Shown in pieces: positions 7,753 to 15,461 of a DNA stretch of 15,461 bases (positions within the stretch are counted from its first letter, which is position 1; every line of letters begins with the position of its first letter). The DNA is taken from assembly GCA_020217265.1 (NCBI GenBank), contig JAIWOS010000091.1, positions 1 through 15,461 of the forward strand, read 5' to 3'. Both the position numbers and the translations under genes were made by a program. Source of the stretch: Thiobacillus sp. (GTDB lineage: Bacteria > Pseudomonadota > Gammaproteobacteria > Burkholderiales > Thiobacillaceae). The notes below the pieces were generated by a model. That model was not told the DNA's origin and did not search any database. It was given only the letters and a program-made list of their open reading frames with translations.

Positions 7753-8133
7753 GTGAGGCCCGGGGCGCGTCCCGTCTATCTCGATCCCGTCCGCATCCGC
7801 CTGCCGCTGCCGGGCTGGGTGTCGATCCTGCACCGCGTATCCGGCGTGCTGCTGTTTCTGGCGCTGCCGGTCGGGGTGGGGCTGATGTCGCTGTCGCTCA
7901 GCGATGAGGACGGTTTCATGGCGGCGCTCGAAGCGATGCGGCATCCGCTGACGAAATTGCTGCTCGTCGGCATCGCCTGGAGCCTTTCCCACCATTTCTT
8001 CGCCGGCCTGCGGCATCTGGCGATGGACGTGCACTGGGGCACCGGCCTTACGCAAGCACGTTACTCCGGCATGGCGGTATTCGCCGCGTCCGGGCTCGCG
8101 ACGCTGGCTTTCGCGGTGTGGCTCTTCGCATGA
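7753..8133 (+). CDS. sdhC: Succinate dehydrogenase cytochrome b556 subunit SdhC
   Basis: SdhC is one of two membrane anchors of complex II; with SdhD it binds heme b and the ubiquinone site. The 126-residue protein begins [31 protein letters not shown], where SILHR-SG is the conserved quinone-site segment. It has three hydrophobic helices, and the second ends in [20 protein letters not shown], whose HH..GxRH pattern carries the expected axial heme histidine. The GTG start is chosen from its ribosome-binding site and from the usual family N-terminus, which places RPVYL close to the start. It overlaps sdhD by four bases (ATGA). Confidence 0.95.
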   Translation: MRPGARPVYLDPVRIRLPLPGWVSILHRVSGVLLFLALPVGVGLMSLSLSDEDGFMAALEAMRHPLTKLLLVGIAWSLSHHFFAGLRHLAMDVHWGTGLTQARYSGMAVFAASGLATLAFAVWLFA

Positions 8134-8474
8134 AGCGCGCCACGGGTTCGCACACCGGCACCGGCACCTGGCTGGTGCAGCGCGCGACCGCGTTGGCACT
8201 CGCGCTCCTGCTGCCCTTCCTGGCGTTGCGCATCCTCGCCGCGCTGCCGCTCGACGCCGAGGGCTGGCAGGCGCATTTCGCGCCCGCGTGGTCCCGCGTG
8301 GCCTGGCTCGCGGCGGCGCTGGCGGTGGCGCTGCACGCGTGGATCGGCGTGCGCGACGTGCTGATGGATTACGTGAAACCGACCCCGCTGCGTCTGCTCC
8401 TGTATCTGCTCGTCATTGCGGTGCTTGGCGGCAGCGTGCTGTGGCTGATGGTGTTGCTGTGGCGGGTCGCGTGA
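8130..8474 (+). CDS. sdhD: Succinate dehydrogenase membrane anchor subunit SdhD
   Basis: This is the second membrane anchor of complex II. The 114-residue protein has three hydrophobic helices. [17 protein letters not shown] begins the first. [23 protein letters not shown] carries the histidine equivalent to the E. coli SdhD heme ligand and the DYVKP segment, whose Asp and Tyr lie at the quinone site. An earlier in-frame GTG at 8118 lies inside sdhC; ATG 8130, overlapping the sdhC stop, is preferred. The stop overlaps the sdhA GTG start. Confidence 0.95.
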   Translation: MKRATGSHTGTGTWLVQRATALALALLLPFLALRILAALPLDAEGWQAHFAPAWSRVAWLAAALAVALHAWIGVRDVLMDYVKPTPLRLLLYLLVIAVLGGSVLWLMVLLWRVA

Positions 8475-10225
8475 ACACCCGCCGCTTCGATGCCCTGATC
8501 GTCGGCGGCGGCGGCGCGGGCCTGCGCGCGGCGCTGGAACTGGCGCGCTCCGACTACAAGGTGGCGGTCGTTTCCAAGGTGTTTCCCACCCGTTCGCATA
8601 CGGTGTCGGCGCAGGGCGGCATCACCGCGGCGCTCGGCAATGTCGACGACGACCGCTGGGAATGGCATTTCTACGATACGGTGAAAGGCGGCGACTGGCT
8701 CGGCGACCAGGACGCGATCGAATTCCTGTGCCGCGAGGCGGCGAGTGCGGTCTACGAACTGGAACACATGGGCCTGCCGTTTTCGCGGCTTGGCAACGGC
8801 AGGATCTACCAGCGTCCTTTCGGCGGCCAGTCGAAAAACTTCGGCGGCGAGCAGGCGACCCGCACCTGCGCCGCGGCCGACCGCACCGGCCATGCCTTGC
8901 TCCACACGCTCTACCAGCAGAACCTCGCCGCGCGCACGCAGTTCTTCGACGAATATTTCGCGCTCGACCTGGTGCGCGACGCCGAAGGCTACTGCCTGGG
9001 CGCCACGGCGCTCGCCATCGAAACCGGCGAGCCGCTGCTGATCGAGGCGCGCGCGACCCTGCTCGCCACCGGCGGGGCAGGGCGGGTGTTCCGCAACAGC
9101 AGCAACGCCATGATCAACACCGGCGACGGCCTCGGCATGGTGCTGCGCGCCGGCCTGCCGCTGCAGGACATGGAATTCTGGCAGTTCCATCCCACCGGCA
9201 TCGCCGGCGTGGGCTGCCTCATCACCGAGGGCGCGCGCGGGGAGGGCGGGGTGCTGCTCAACCGTAACGGCGAGCGTTTCATGGAAAGTTACGCGCCGCA
9301 CGCGAAAGACCTCGCGGGGCGCGACGTGGTCGCCCGCGCCATCGCCATCGAGATCGCCGAAGGGCGGGGGTGCGGCCCCCATGGGGATTACGTCGATCTC
9401 AAGATCGACCATCTGGGCGCGGCGACCATCGCCGAAAGGCTGCCGGGCATCCGCGATCTCTCCCTTCGCTTCGCCGGCGTCGATCCGGCGCAGGCGGCGA
9501 TTCCCGTGGCGCCCACCGCGCACTACATGATGGGCGGCATCCCAACCAACCTGCACGGCCAGGTCGTCGCCCCTGCGCGCTTCGGCCCCGAGGAACCCGT
9601 GCCTGGTCTCTACGCCGTGGGCGAATGCGCGTGCGTCTCGGTGCACGGCGCCAACCGCCTGGGCGGCAATTCCCTGCTCGACCTCGTCGTGTTCGGCCGT
9701 GCCGCCGGGCGGCACATGCGCGATCACCTTGACGAAAACTCCTATGCGCGGCCTCTGCCGCGGGACGCGCATGAGGCCGGATTCGCCCGGCTGGCGCGCT
9801 GGGAACGCGCGGGCGGGGAACGCGTCGCGTCGATTCACGACGACCTGCGGCGCACCATGCAAACGCACTGTGGCGTCTTCCGTACCGACGCCACGCTGCG
9901 CGCGGGACTGTGCGAACTCGACCAGCTCGAATCCCGCCTCGGTCGCGCCGGGCTCACCGATACCAGCAGGGTCTTCAATACCGCCCGCATCGAGGCGCTG
10001 GAACTGGAGAACCTCATGGGCGTGGCGCGTGCCACGCTCGTTTCGGCGCTCGCCCGCACCGAAAGCCGCGGCGCGCACACCCGCGAGGATTTCCCGGCGC
10101 GCGACGACGAACACTGGCTGCGCCACACGCTGTACAGCCGCGAGGGCGACGCGATCGACACCAAGCCGGTGCGGCTGAAGCCGCTGACGCTGGACACGCT
10201 GAAGCCGCAGGCGAGGGTGTATTGA
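8471..10225 (+). CDS. sdhA: Succinate dehydrogenase flavoprotein subunit SdhA
   Basis: SdhA oxidises succinate to fumarate using covalently bound FAD and passes electrons to SdhB. The start is the GTG in the GTGA overlap with sdhD, placing [17 protein letters not shown] (FAD Rossmann fold) at residues 6-22. The open frame extends further upstream but that part lies within sdhD. The flavinylation histidine is H43 in [10 protein letters not shown]. Active-site residues correspond to H240 (QFHPTG), R284 (AGRDVVAR), H351 (HYMMGGIPT) and R396 ([13 protein letters not shown]). At 584 residues it has the normal length and a complete C-terminal domain. SdhE, encoded two genes downstream, is the expected FAD-attachment factor. 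Confidence 0.98.
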   Translation: MNTRRFDALIVGGGGAGLRAALELARSDYKVAVVSKVFPTRSHTVSAQGGITAALGNVDDDRWEWHFYDTVKGGDWLGDQDAIEFLCREAASAVYELEHMGLPFSRLGNGRIYQRPFGGQSKNFGGEQATRTCAAADRTGHALLHTLYQQNLAARTQFFDEYFALDLVRDAEGYCLGATALAIETGEPLLIEARATLLATGGAGRVFRNSSNAMINTGDGLGMVLRAGLPLQDMEFWQFHPTGIAGVGCLITEGARGEGGVLLNRNGERFMESYAPHAKDLAGRDVVARAIAIEIAEGRGCGPHGDYVDLKIDHLGAATIAERLPGIRDLSLRFAGVDPAQAAIPVAPTAHYMMGGIPTNLHGQVVAPARFGPEEPVPGLYAVGECACVSVHGANRLGGNSLLDLVVFGRAAGRHMRDHLDENSYARPLPRDAHEAGFARLARWERAGGERVASIHDDLRRTMQTHCGVFRTDATLRAGLCELDQLESRLGRAGLTDTSRVFNTARIEALELENLMGVARATLVSALARTESRGAHTREDFPARDDEHWLRHTLYSREGDAIDTKPVRLKPLTLDTLKPQARVY

Positions 10226-10227
10226 GC

Positions 10228-10923
10228 ATGAAGTTCCGCCTCTACCGCTACGACTCCGAAGCCGGCGGCAAGCCCTGGATGCAGGAGGTCGATCTCGACA
10301 TCGACCCCGCCGGCAAGATGCTGCTCGACGCCCTCATCGCGATCAAGGCGCAGGACGAAACCCTGAGCCTGCGCCGTTCCTGCCGCGAAGGCGTGTGCGG
10401 CTCGGACGCGATGAACGTGAACGGCCGTAACCGGCTGGCGTGCATCACGCCGCTGTCTGAGCTGAAGGAACCGATCGAGGTGCGCCCATTGCCCGGTCTG
10501 CCGGTGATCCGCGACCTGGTCGTGGACATGGAGCCTTTTTACAAACAGTACCGTTCGATCAGGCCCTGGCTCGTCAACGATTCCCCCGAACCCGAGGTCG
10601 AGCGCCTGCAAACTCCGGAAGACCGCGCACTGCTCGACGGCGCCTGGGAATGCATCCTGTGCGCCTGCTGCACCACGGCCTGCCCGTCGTTCTGGTGGAA
10701 TCCTGAAACCTTCGTCGGCCCGGCGGGCCTGCTGCAGGCCTACCGCTTCATTGCCGACACGCGCGACGAGGCGACCTCGGCGCGGCTGGACAATCTGGAA
10801 GACCCGTATCGCCTGTACCGTTGCCGCGGCATCATGAACTGCGTGGACGCCTGCCCCAAGGGCCTCAACCCGACCGAAGCCATCGGCCGCATCCGCTCGC
10901 TGCTGGTGAAGCGGCGTGTCTGA
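10228..10923 (+). CDS. sdhB: Succinate dehydrogenase iron-sulfur subunit SdhB
   Basis: SdhB carries electrons from SdhA-FAD to ubiquinone through three Fe-S clusters. In this 231-residue protein the [2Fe-2S] ligands are C52, C57, D60 and C72 (SCREGVCGSD...LAC), the Asp matching E. coli SdhB. The [4Fe-4S] cluster uses C142, C145, C148 and C209, and the [3Fe-4S] cluster uses C152, C199 and C205 (CILCACCTTACPSFWWN; CRGIMNCVDACPKGLNP). ATG 10228 is preceded by GAGGG at 10213-10217 and comes two bases after the sdhA stop. The 3' end overlaps the proposed sdhE GTG by eight bases. Confidence 0.98.
   Translation: MKFRLYRYDSEAGGKPWMQEVDLDIDPAGKMLLDALIAIKAQDETLSLRRSCREGVCGSDAMNVNGRNRLACITPLSELKEPIEVRPLPGLPVIRDLVVDMEPFYKQYRSIRPWLVNDSPEPEVERLQTPEDRALLDGAWECILCACCTTACPSFWWNPETFVGPAGLLQAYRFIADTRDEATSARLDNLEDPYRLYRCRGIMNCVDACPKGLNPTEAIGRIRSLLVKRRV
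10905..10909 (+). promoter_or_regulatory. Possible Shine-Dalgarno for the sdhE GTG start
   Basis: GGTGA, part of the ideal GGAGGTGA sequence, lies six bases before GTG 10916 inside the end of sdhB. It supports a start upstream of the palindromic repeat. No other ATG, GTG or TTG occurs in frame before the conserved SdhE sequence begins. Confidence 0.4.
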
Positions 10924-11233
10924 GCTTCCCTCTCCCCAACCCTCCCCCGCATGCGGGGGAGGGGGCGAACAGGATGCCAAAACCGATAGAATCGCCTGGC
11001 GCTGCCGGCGCGGCCAGCTGGAGCTCGACCTGCTGCTGGGTGGCTTTTGGGCTGCGCGCCGCGCTACACTTCAGCCTGACGAGACCGCTGCCTTCGAGCG
11101 GCTCCTGAGTCTGACGGACAGGGAGATCGCAGACCGGCTGCAAGGCGGGGTTGCCTGCGGCGACGCCGGTCTTGCAGCGCTTGTTCAATGCCTGCGAAGT
11201 TTCGAGGCCCAGAAATACCAGGATCAGCAATGA
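10916..11233 (+). CDS. sdhE: FAD assembly factor SdhE, with a repeat-encoded N-terminal extension
   Basis: SdhE is a small soluble factor that promotes covalent attachment of FAD to SdhA. The core [21 protein letters not shown] contains the diagnostic RGxxE motif (RGQLE), and the rest fits the roughly 80-90 residue family. The predicted protein is longer, 105 residues, because the only in-frame start is GTG 10916. Its first residues, [18 protein letters not shown], are mostly translation of a dispersed palindromic repeat. The family normally starts only 6-10 residues before the WxCRRG motif. Either the repeat inserted near the original start and translation now begins upstream, coupled to sdhB, or an unusual start codon is used. 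The 3' end overlaps gltA by four bases. Confidence 0.85.
   Translation: MSELPSPQPSPACGGGGEQDAKTDRIAWRCRRGQLELDLLLGGFWAARRATLQPDETAAFERLLSLTDREIADRLQGGVACGDAGLAALVQCLRSFEAQKYQDQQ
10940..10963. repeat. 24-bp perfect palindrome of a dispersed intergenic-repeat type
   Basis: CCCTCCCCCGCA (10940-10951) is followed directly by its reverse complement TGCGGGGGAGGG (10952-10963). The flanks (CCCTCTCCCCAA before, GGGCGA after) complete the familiar C-rich/G-rich element whose translation reads [12 protein letters not shown], or PPPHAGEG on the other strand, in many proteobacterial annotations. It appears once in this window. It could form a very stable hairpin in the sdhB-sdhE transcript and, in mRNA, might stabilise sdhB or reduce downstream expression. 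Confidence 0.85.
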
Positions 11234-12525
11234 AAAAAACCGTCACCCTCACCTTCAGCGACGGCAGCCCGTCCATCGAACTGCCGATCGAGCAGGGCAC
11301 CTACGGCAAGCCCGTGATCGACATCCGCACCCTCGCGGCGCACGGCTACTTCACCCACGACCCCGGTTTCACCGCCACCTCGTCGTGCAATTCGGCGATC
11401 ACCTACATCGACGGCGACCAGGGCCTGCTCTACTACCGCGGCTATCCGATCGAGGAGCTGGCCTACAAGTCGGATTTCATGGAGGTGTGCTACCTGCTGG
11501 TGCACGGCGAGCTGCCGACCGCAGACCAGAAACTGGCGTTCGAAAGCTCGATCCGCCACCACACCATGCTGCACGACCAGATGGAAAACGTGTTCCGCGG
11601 CTTCCGCCGCGACGCGCACCCGATGGCGGTGATGATCAGCGTGACCGGCGCCATGAGCGCCTTCTACCACGAGGACATGAACATCTTCGACCCGCGCCAG
11701 CGCGAGATCGTGGCGCACCGGCTGATCGCCAAGGTGCCCACGGTGGCGGCGTGGTCGTACAAGTACAACGAGGGTCAGCCCTTCATCTATCCGAAGAACC
11801 GCCTGTCGTACGCCGAAAATTTCCTGCACATGATGTTCTCGACACCGTGCGAGGACTACGAGCCGAACCCGGTGCTGGCGCGCGCGCTCGACCGCATCTT
11901 CATCCTGCACGCCGACCACGAGCAGAACGCATCGACCTCGACGGTGCGGCTGGCGGGCTCCAGCGGCGCCAATCCCTACGCCAGCATGGCGAGCGGCATG
12001 GCCTCGCTGTGGGGGCCGCTGCACGGCGGCGCCAACGAGGCGGTGCTGAAAATGCTCGACGAGATGGGCGACATCTCGCGCATTCCCGAATTCATCGCGC
12101 GCGCCAAGGACAAGTCGAGCGGCTTCCGCCTGATGGGCTTCGGCCACCGCGTCTACAAGAACATGGACCCGCGCGCGCGCATCATCCGCGAGACCTGCTA
12201 CGAAGTGCTGGACGAACTCGACCTGCGCGACGATCCGCAGTTCAAAATGGCGATGGAGCTGGAGCGCATCGCGCTGGAAGACGAGTATTTCATCAGCCGC
12301 AAGCTCTATCCCAACGTCGATTTCTATTCCGGCATCATCTTCCGCGCCATGGGCATTCCCACCAGCATGTTCACCGCGCTGTTCGCGCTGGCGCGCACCG
12401 CCGGCTGGGTGGCGCAGTGGAATGAAATGCTGTCCGACCCCGCGCACAAGATCGGCCGCCCGCGCCAGCTCTACACCGGCGCCACGCGCCGCGAATACGT
12501 GCCGCGCGATCAGCGCGGCGGCTGA
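11230..12525 (+). CDS. gltA: Citrate synthase (type II)
   Basis: Citrate synthase condenses oxaloacetate and acetyl-CoA to citrate. The 431-residue length and the N-terminal domain ([29 protein letters not shown]) indicate the longer type II form, which in Gram-negatives is usually hexameric and sensitive to NADH; that regulation is inferred from the family. The catalytic triad corresponds to H265 (GPLHGGANE), H306 (GFGHRVYKN) and D364 (PNVDFYSG), with HADHEQN (227-233) also conserved. ATG 11230 overlaps the sdhE stop and has AGGA at 11220-11223. An in-frame start at 11188 would run further into sdhE and add residues unlike the family. Confidence 0.98.
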   Translation: MKKTVTLTFSDGSPSIELPIEQGTYGKPVIDIRTLAAHGYFTHDPGFTATSSCNSAITYIDGDQGLLYYRGYPIEELAYKSDFMEVCYLLVHGELPTADQKLAFESSIRHHTMLHDQMENVFRGFRRDAHPMAVMISVTGAMSAFYHEDMNIFDPRQREIVAHRLIAKVPTVAAWSYKYNEGQPFIYPKNRLSYAENFLHMMFSTPCEDYEPNPVLARALDRIFILHADHEQNASTSTVRLAGSSGANPYASMASGMASLWGPLHGGANEAVLKMLDEMGDISRIPEFIARAKDKSSGFRLMGFGHRVYKNMDPRARIIRETCYEVLDELDLRDDPQFKMAMELERIALEDEYFISRKLYPNVDFYSGIIFRAMGIPTSMFTALFALARTAGWVAQWNEMLSDPAHKIGRPRQLYTGATRREYVPRDQRGG

Positions 12526-12533
12526 CCCGTCCC

Positions 12534-15227
12534 ATGAGCGCGCCCGACTGGCTGCGGAGCTCGCCGCTGTACGCTGGCAACGCGGCCTACCTCGAACAGT
12601 TCGGCGACGCGGCGCTCGGGCCCTGGCTGGAGGCCCCCATCCCGCATGCGGCGGGCGCAGCCGACACCGCGCAGATCGGCGTGCTGCGCCTCATCAACGC
12701 CTACCGCACGCTGGGCGTGCGGCGAGCCGACCTCGACCCGCTGCGCCGCTTCGATCTGCCGCCGGCCCCCGAGCTCGACCCGGCGCACTATGGCCTCACC
12801 GAAGCCGACCTCGCACGCGAATTCGAAACCGGCTCGCTGTTCGGCGTCGACCGCACCACGCTGGCGGACATTCTGCAGCGCCTGCAGAGCGCCTACTGCG
12901 GCCGTATCGGCTTCGAGTACATGCACCTCTCGGACGTGCCGCGCAAACGCTGGCTGCAGGAGCGCATCGAGTCGGCGCGCGGCAATTTCGGCGCCTCGCC
13001 CGAACTCAAGAGGCAGCTGCTCAAGCGGCTCACCGACGCAGAGACGCTGGAGAAGTTTCTCCACACGCGCTTTGTCGGGCAGAAGCGCTTTTCGCTTGAA
13101 GGCGGCGAGAGCCTGATTCCGCTGCTCGATCTCACGATCTCGCGCTGCGCACGGCACGGCGCGAAGGAAATCGTCATCGGCATGGCGCACCGGGGCCGCA
13201 TCAACGTGCTGGCGAACATCATGGGGCGGCCGCTGGAAAGCCTGTACGAGGAGCCGGCTAACGGCGACCCGGCATCTCCGCTGTCGGGCGACGTGAAGTA
13301 CCACCAGGGTTTTTCCACCGACGTGCTGCTGCCCAACGGGCCGGTGCATCTGGCGCTGGCGTTCAACCCTTCGCATCTGGAAATCGTGCATCCCGTGGTG
13401 CGCGGCTCGGTGCGCGCGCGCCAGGACCGGCGCGGCGACGTGCTCGGGCGCGAGGTGGTGCCGGTGATCCTGCACGGCGACGCCGCGCTGTCGGGCCAGG
13501 GCGTGGTGATGGAATCGCTCAACATGTCGCAGACGCGCGGCTTTCGCGCCGGCGGCGCGATCCACGTGGTCGTCAACAACCAGATCGGCTTCACCACCTC
13601 CGACCCGCGCGACACGCGTTCGTCGCTCTACTGCACCGATGTCGCCAAGATGGTCGAGGCGCCGGTGTTCCACGTCAACGGCGACGACCCCGAGGCGGTG
13701 GCCTTCGCCGTGCGCACCGCGGTCGATTTCCGCTACACCTTCCGCAAGAACGTGTTCATCGATCTTGTTTGCTACCGCCGCCACGGCCACAACGAGCAGG
13801 ACGAGCCGCTCGCCACCCAGCCGCTGATGTACCGCCGCATCCACGCGCACCCGACCACGCGCACGCTGTACGCGCAGAAACTCGTGGCCGAAGGCGTGCT
13901 GACACAGCCGGAGGCCGACGACCTGGTCGACGCCTGCCGCGCCCGGCTCGACGCCGGCGAGTCGCTGTCGCCGCCCGCGTTTTCGAACTTCAAGGAAATC
14001 TACAGCGTGGACTGGAGCCGCTTCCGAGGGCAGGCGGCCGAGGTGGCCACCGCCGTGCCGGCCGCCCGGCTCGATTTCCTGGGCGAGCGCATCACCACGC
14101 CGGCGGTCGAGATCGAGCTGCATCCGCGCGTGCAGAAGGTGCTCGACGACCGCCGCCGCATGCGCGCCGGCGAACTGCCGCTCGACTGGGGCTACTGCGA
14201 GACGCTGGCCTACGCCAGCCTGCTCGATGCCGGCGTCAACGTGCGGCTGTCAGGGCAGGATTCCGCGCGCGGCACCTTCTTCCACCGCCATGCCGTGTGG
14301 CACGACCAGAAGCGCGAGCGGCGGCAGAGCGGCGTCTACATTCCGCTCGAACACCTGCACGAGCGCCAGGGCGATTTCACCGTCATCGATTCGCTGCTGT
14401 CCGAGGAGGCCGTGCTTGCCTTCGAGTACGGCTACGCCACCGCCGATCCCGACACGCTGGTGGTGTGGGAAGCGCAGTTCGGCGATTTCGCCAACGGCGC
14501 GCAGGTGGTGATCGATCAGTTCATCACCAGCGGCGAAGCCAAGTGGGGGCGGTTGTGCGGGCTGACGCTGATGCTGCCGCACGGACTCGAAGGGCAGGGG
14601 CCCGAGCATTCCTCGGCGCGGCTCGAACGCTGGCTCCAGCTGTGTGCGCAGGACAACATCCAGGTGTGCGTGCCGACCCTGCCGGCGCAGATCTTCCATC
14701 TGCTGCGGCGGCAGATCGTGCGGCCGCAGCGCAAACCGCTGGTGCTGCTCACGCCCAAGAGCCTGCTGCGGCACCCCGAATCCGTTTCCTCGCTGGCCGA
14801 CCTGTCGGCGGGGGCGTTCCGTCCGGTCATCGACGACCCGCGCGCACCACGCGACGCCACCCGCGTGGTCGCGTGCAGCGGGCGGGTCTGGTTCGACCTG
14901 GAGGCGGCGCGCGCCGTGCGCGGCCTGGCCGACGTCGCGCTGGTGCGGGTCGAGCAGCTCTATCCTTTCCCCGAGGCGCAGTTCCGCGACACCCTGGCCG
15001 CATACCCGCATGCCAAGACCTTCGTCTGGGCGCAGGAGGAACCGATGAACCAGGGCGCCTGGTACCAGACCCTGCATCACCTGAACCACTGCGCGCCGGC
15101 CGGATACCGCTTCAGCTACGCCGGCCGTCCGGCCGCCGCCGCGCCGGCCTCGGGTTACGCCTCGCGCCACCGCGCCGAACTGGAAGCGCTGCTCACCGAT
15201 GCGCTGGAGACGAACCATGAAAATTGA
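12534..15227 (+). CDS. sucA: 2-oxoglutarate dehydrogenase E1 component SucA
   Basis: This thiamine-diphosphate enzyme decarboxylates 2-oxoglutarate and transfers the succinyl group to the lipoyl arm of SucB. After a short N-terminal SucB-binding-type segment (LYAGNAAYLEQF), it has the family motifs FVGQKRFSLEGGESLIPLLD, GMAHRGR (around 217-223), FNPSHLE (277-283), the ThDP/Mg-binding HGDAALSGQGVVMESLNMS (314-332) and NNQIGFTTS. The C-terminal transketolase-like half (FEYGYATADPDTLVVWEAQFGDFANGAQVVIDQFI; WAQEEPMNQGAW) is complete. It has 897 residues against about 930-960 in most proteobacteria, and the missing part lies in the N-terminal linker. No Shine-Dalgarno is obvious in the 8-base gap after gltA, so reinitiation is likely. 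It overlaps sucB by 11 bases. Confidence 0.98.
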   Translation: MSAPDWLRSSPLYAGNAAYLEQFGDAALGPWLEAPIPHAAGAADTAQIGVLRLINAYRTLGVRRADLDPLRRFDLPPAPELDPAHYGLTEADLAREFETGSLFGVDRTTLADILQRLQSAYCGRIGFEYMHLSDVPRKRWLQERIESARGNFGASPELKRQLLKRLTDAETLEKFLHTRFVGQKRFSLEGGESLIPLLDLTISRCARHGAKEIVIGMAHRGRINVLANIMGRPLESLYEEPANGDPASPLSGDVKYHQGFSTDVLLPNGPVHLALAFNPSHLEIVHPVVRGSVRARQDRRGDVLGREVVPVILHGDAALSGQGVVMESLNMSQTRGFRAGGAIHVVVNNQIGFTTSDPRDTRSSLYCTDVAKMVEAPVFHVNGDDPEAVAFAVRTAVDFRYTFRKNVFIDLVCYRRHGHNEQDEPLATQPLMYRRIHAHPTTRTLYAQKLVAEGVLTQPEADDLVDACRARLDAGESLSPPAFSNFKEIYSVDWSRFRGQAAEVATAVPAARLDFLGERITTPAVEIELHPRVQKVLDDRRRMRAGELPLDWGYCETLAYASLLDAGVNVRLSGQDSARGTFFHRHAVWHDQKRERRQSGVYIPLEHLHERQGDFTVIDSLLSEEAVLAFEYGYATADPDTLVVWEAQFGDFANGAQVVIDQFITSGEAKWGRLCGLTLMLPHGLEGQGPEHSSARLERWLQLCAQDNIQVCVPTLPAQIFHLLRRQIVRPQRKPLVLLTPKSLLRHPESVSSLADLSAGAFRPVIDDPRAPRDATRVVACSGRVWFDLEAARAVRGLADVALVRVEQLYPFPEAQFRDTLAAYPHAKTFVWAQEEPMNQGAWYQTLHHLNHCAPAGYRFSYAGRPAAAAPASGYASRHRAELEALLTDALETNHEN

Positions 15228-15461
15228 GGTGCGCGTGCCCGCGCTGTCCGATTCGGTCGCCAGCGGCACGCTGCTCGCCTGGCGCAAGCAGCCCGGCGAG
15301 ACGGTCGCGCGCGACGAAGCCCTGGTCGATCTGGAAACCGACAAGGTGATTCTCGAAATTCCCGCGCCGGCTTCCGGCACGCTGGTCGAGATCCGCGAGC
15401 CCGAGGGCGCCGTGGTCAAGGCCGACGCCGTGGTGGCCGTGATCGAGGCAGGCGAGGCTGC
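15217..15461 (+). CDS. sucB: Dihydrolipoamide succinyltransferase SucB (E2), 3' partial
   Basis: SucB is the core of the 2-oxoglutarate dehydrogenase complex and accepts the succinyl group from SucA on a lipoyl lysine. Only the first 81 codons are present, covering the lipoyl domain: MKIEVRVPALSDSVASGTL, then VDLETDKVILEIPAPASG, with the lipoylated lysine at K43. GGAGA at 15206-15210 is spaced six bases before the ATG, which lies inside the end of sucA. The LSDSVASGTL opening and E1 adjacency favour the 2-oxoglutarate complex over the pyruvate complex. Confidence 0.95.
   Translation, partial: MKIEVRVPALSDSVASGTLLAWRKQPGETVARDEALVDLETDKVILEIPAPASGTLVEIREPEGAVVKADAVVAVIEAGEA

Noticed and set aside
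8369..10126. 585-codon open frame on the minus strand opposite sdhA
   Set aside because: Long antisense frames are common in GC-rich genes. The sense strand encodes a complete conserved SdhA, and the antisense product shows no recognisable family.
12510..14123. Long minus-strand open frame opposite sucA
   Set aside because: Same GC-driven shadow of a conserved gene; its composition (many His, Arg, Gln, Val) is typical of antisense translation.

Overview
The window is a compact, GC-rich chromosomal segment with about 97% coding density. Every supported gene lies on the + strand. Protein sequences and gene order suggest a betaproteobacterium, possibly a Thiobacillus-like or other Nitrosomonadales lineage. 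That placement is inferred from protein character and synteny, not from a marker gene. There is no rRNA, tRNA, CRISPR array, insertion sequence or sign of recent transfer, and no stretch over 300 bases lacks a gene.

Region 1 (1-913) is the 3' part of a TPR/Sel1-like repeat protein with a DUF4034-like start, cut by the window edge. A 135-base gap with a strong bulged stem-loop (974-1001) separates it from the next block.

Region 2 (1049-6438) is a flagellar export and regulation operon: flhB, flhA, flhF, an flhG-like gene and fliA, joined by 4-11 base overlaps or a 3-base gap. FlhA, FlhF and FliA look intact. FlhB ends just before the cytoplasmic domain that should carry the NPTH autocleavage site. 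The FlhG-like protein keeps the N-terminal DQAAGLR motif that in the family stimulates FlhF GTPase, but shows no Walker A ATP-binding motif. These two are the most interesting observations here.

Region 3 (6501-15461) is a carbon-metabolism operon: a short malic enzyme without the phosphotransacetylase domain, then sdhC-sdhD-sdhA-sdhB (succinate dehydrogenase), sdhE (FAD assembly factor), gltA (citrate synthase), sucA (2-oxoglutarate dehydrogenase E1) and the start of sucB (E2), which runs off the window. The genes link pyruvate formation from malate, entry of acetyl-CoA into the TCA cycle, and the 2-oxoglutarate and succinate oxidation steps. The 62 bases between fliA and the malic enzyme gene hold two inverted repeats and a -10-like hexamer. 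A 24-base perfect palindrome of the dispersed-repeat type lies inside the sdhE reading frame and would encode part of the SdhE N-terminus.

I see no wholly novel multigene system. The unusual content is domain or motif loss in otherwise familiar flagellar genes, and the repeat embedded in sdhE.
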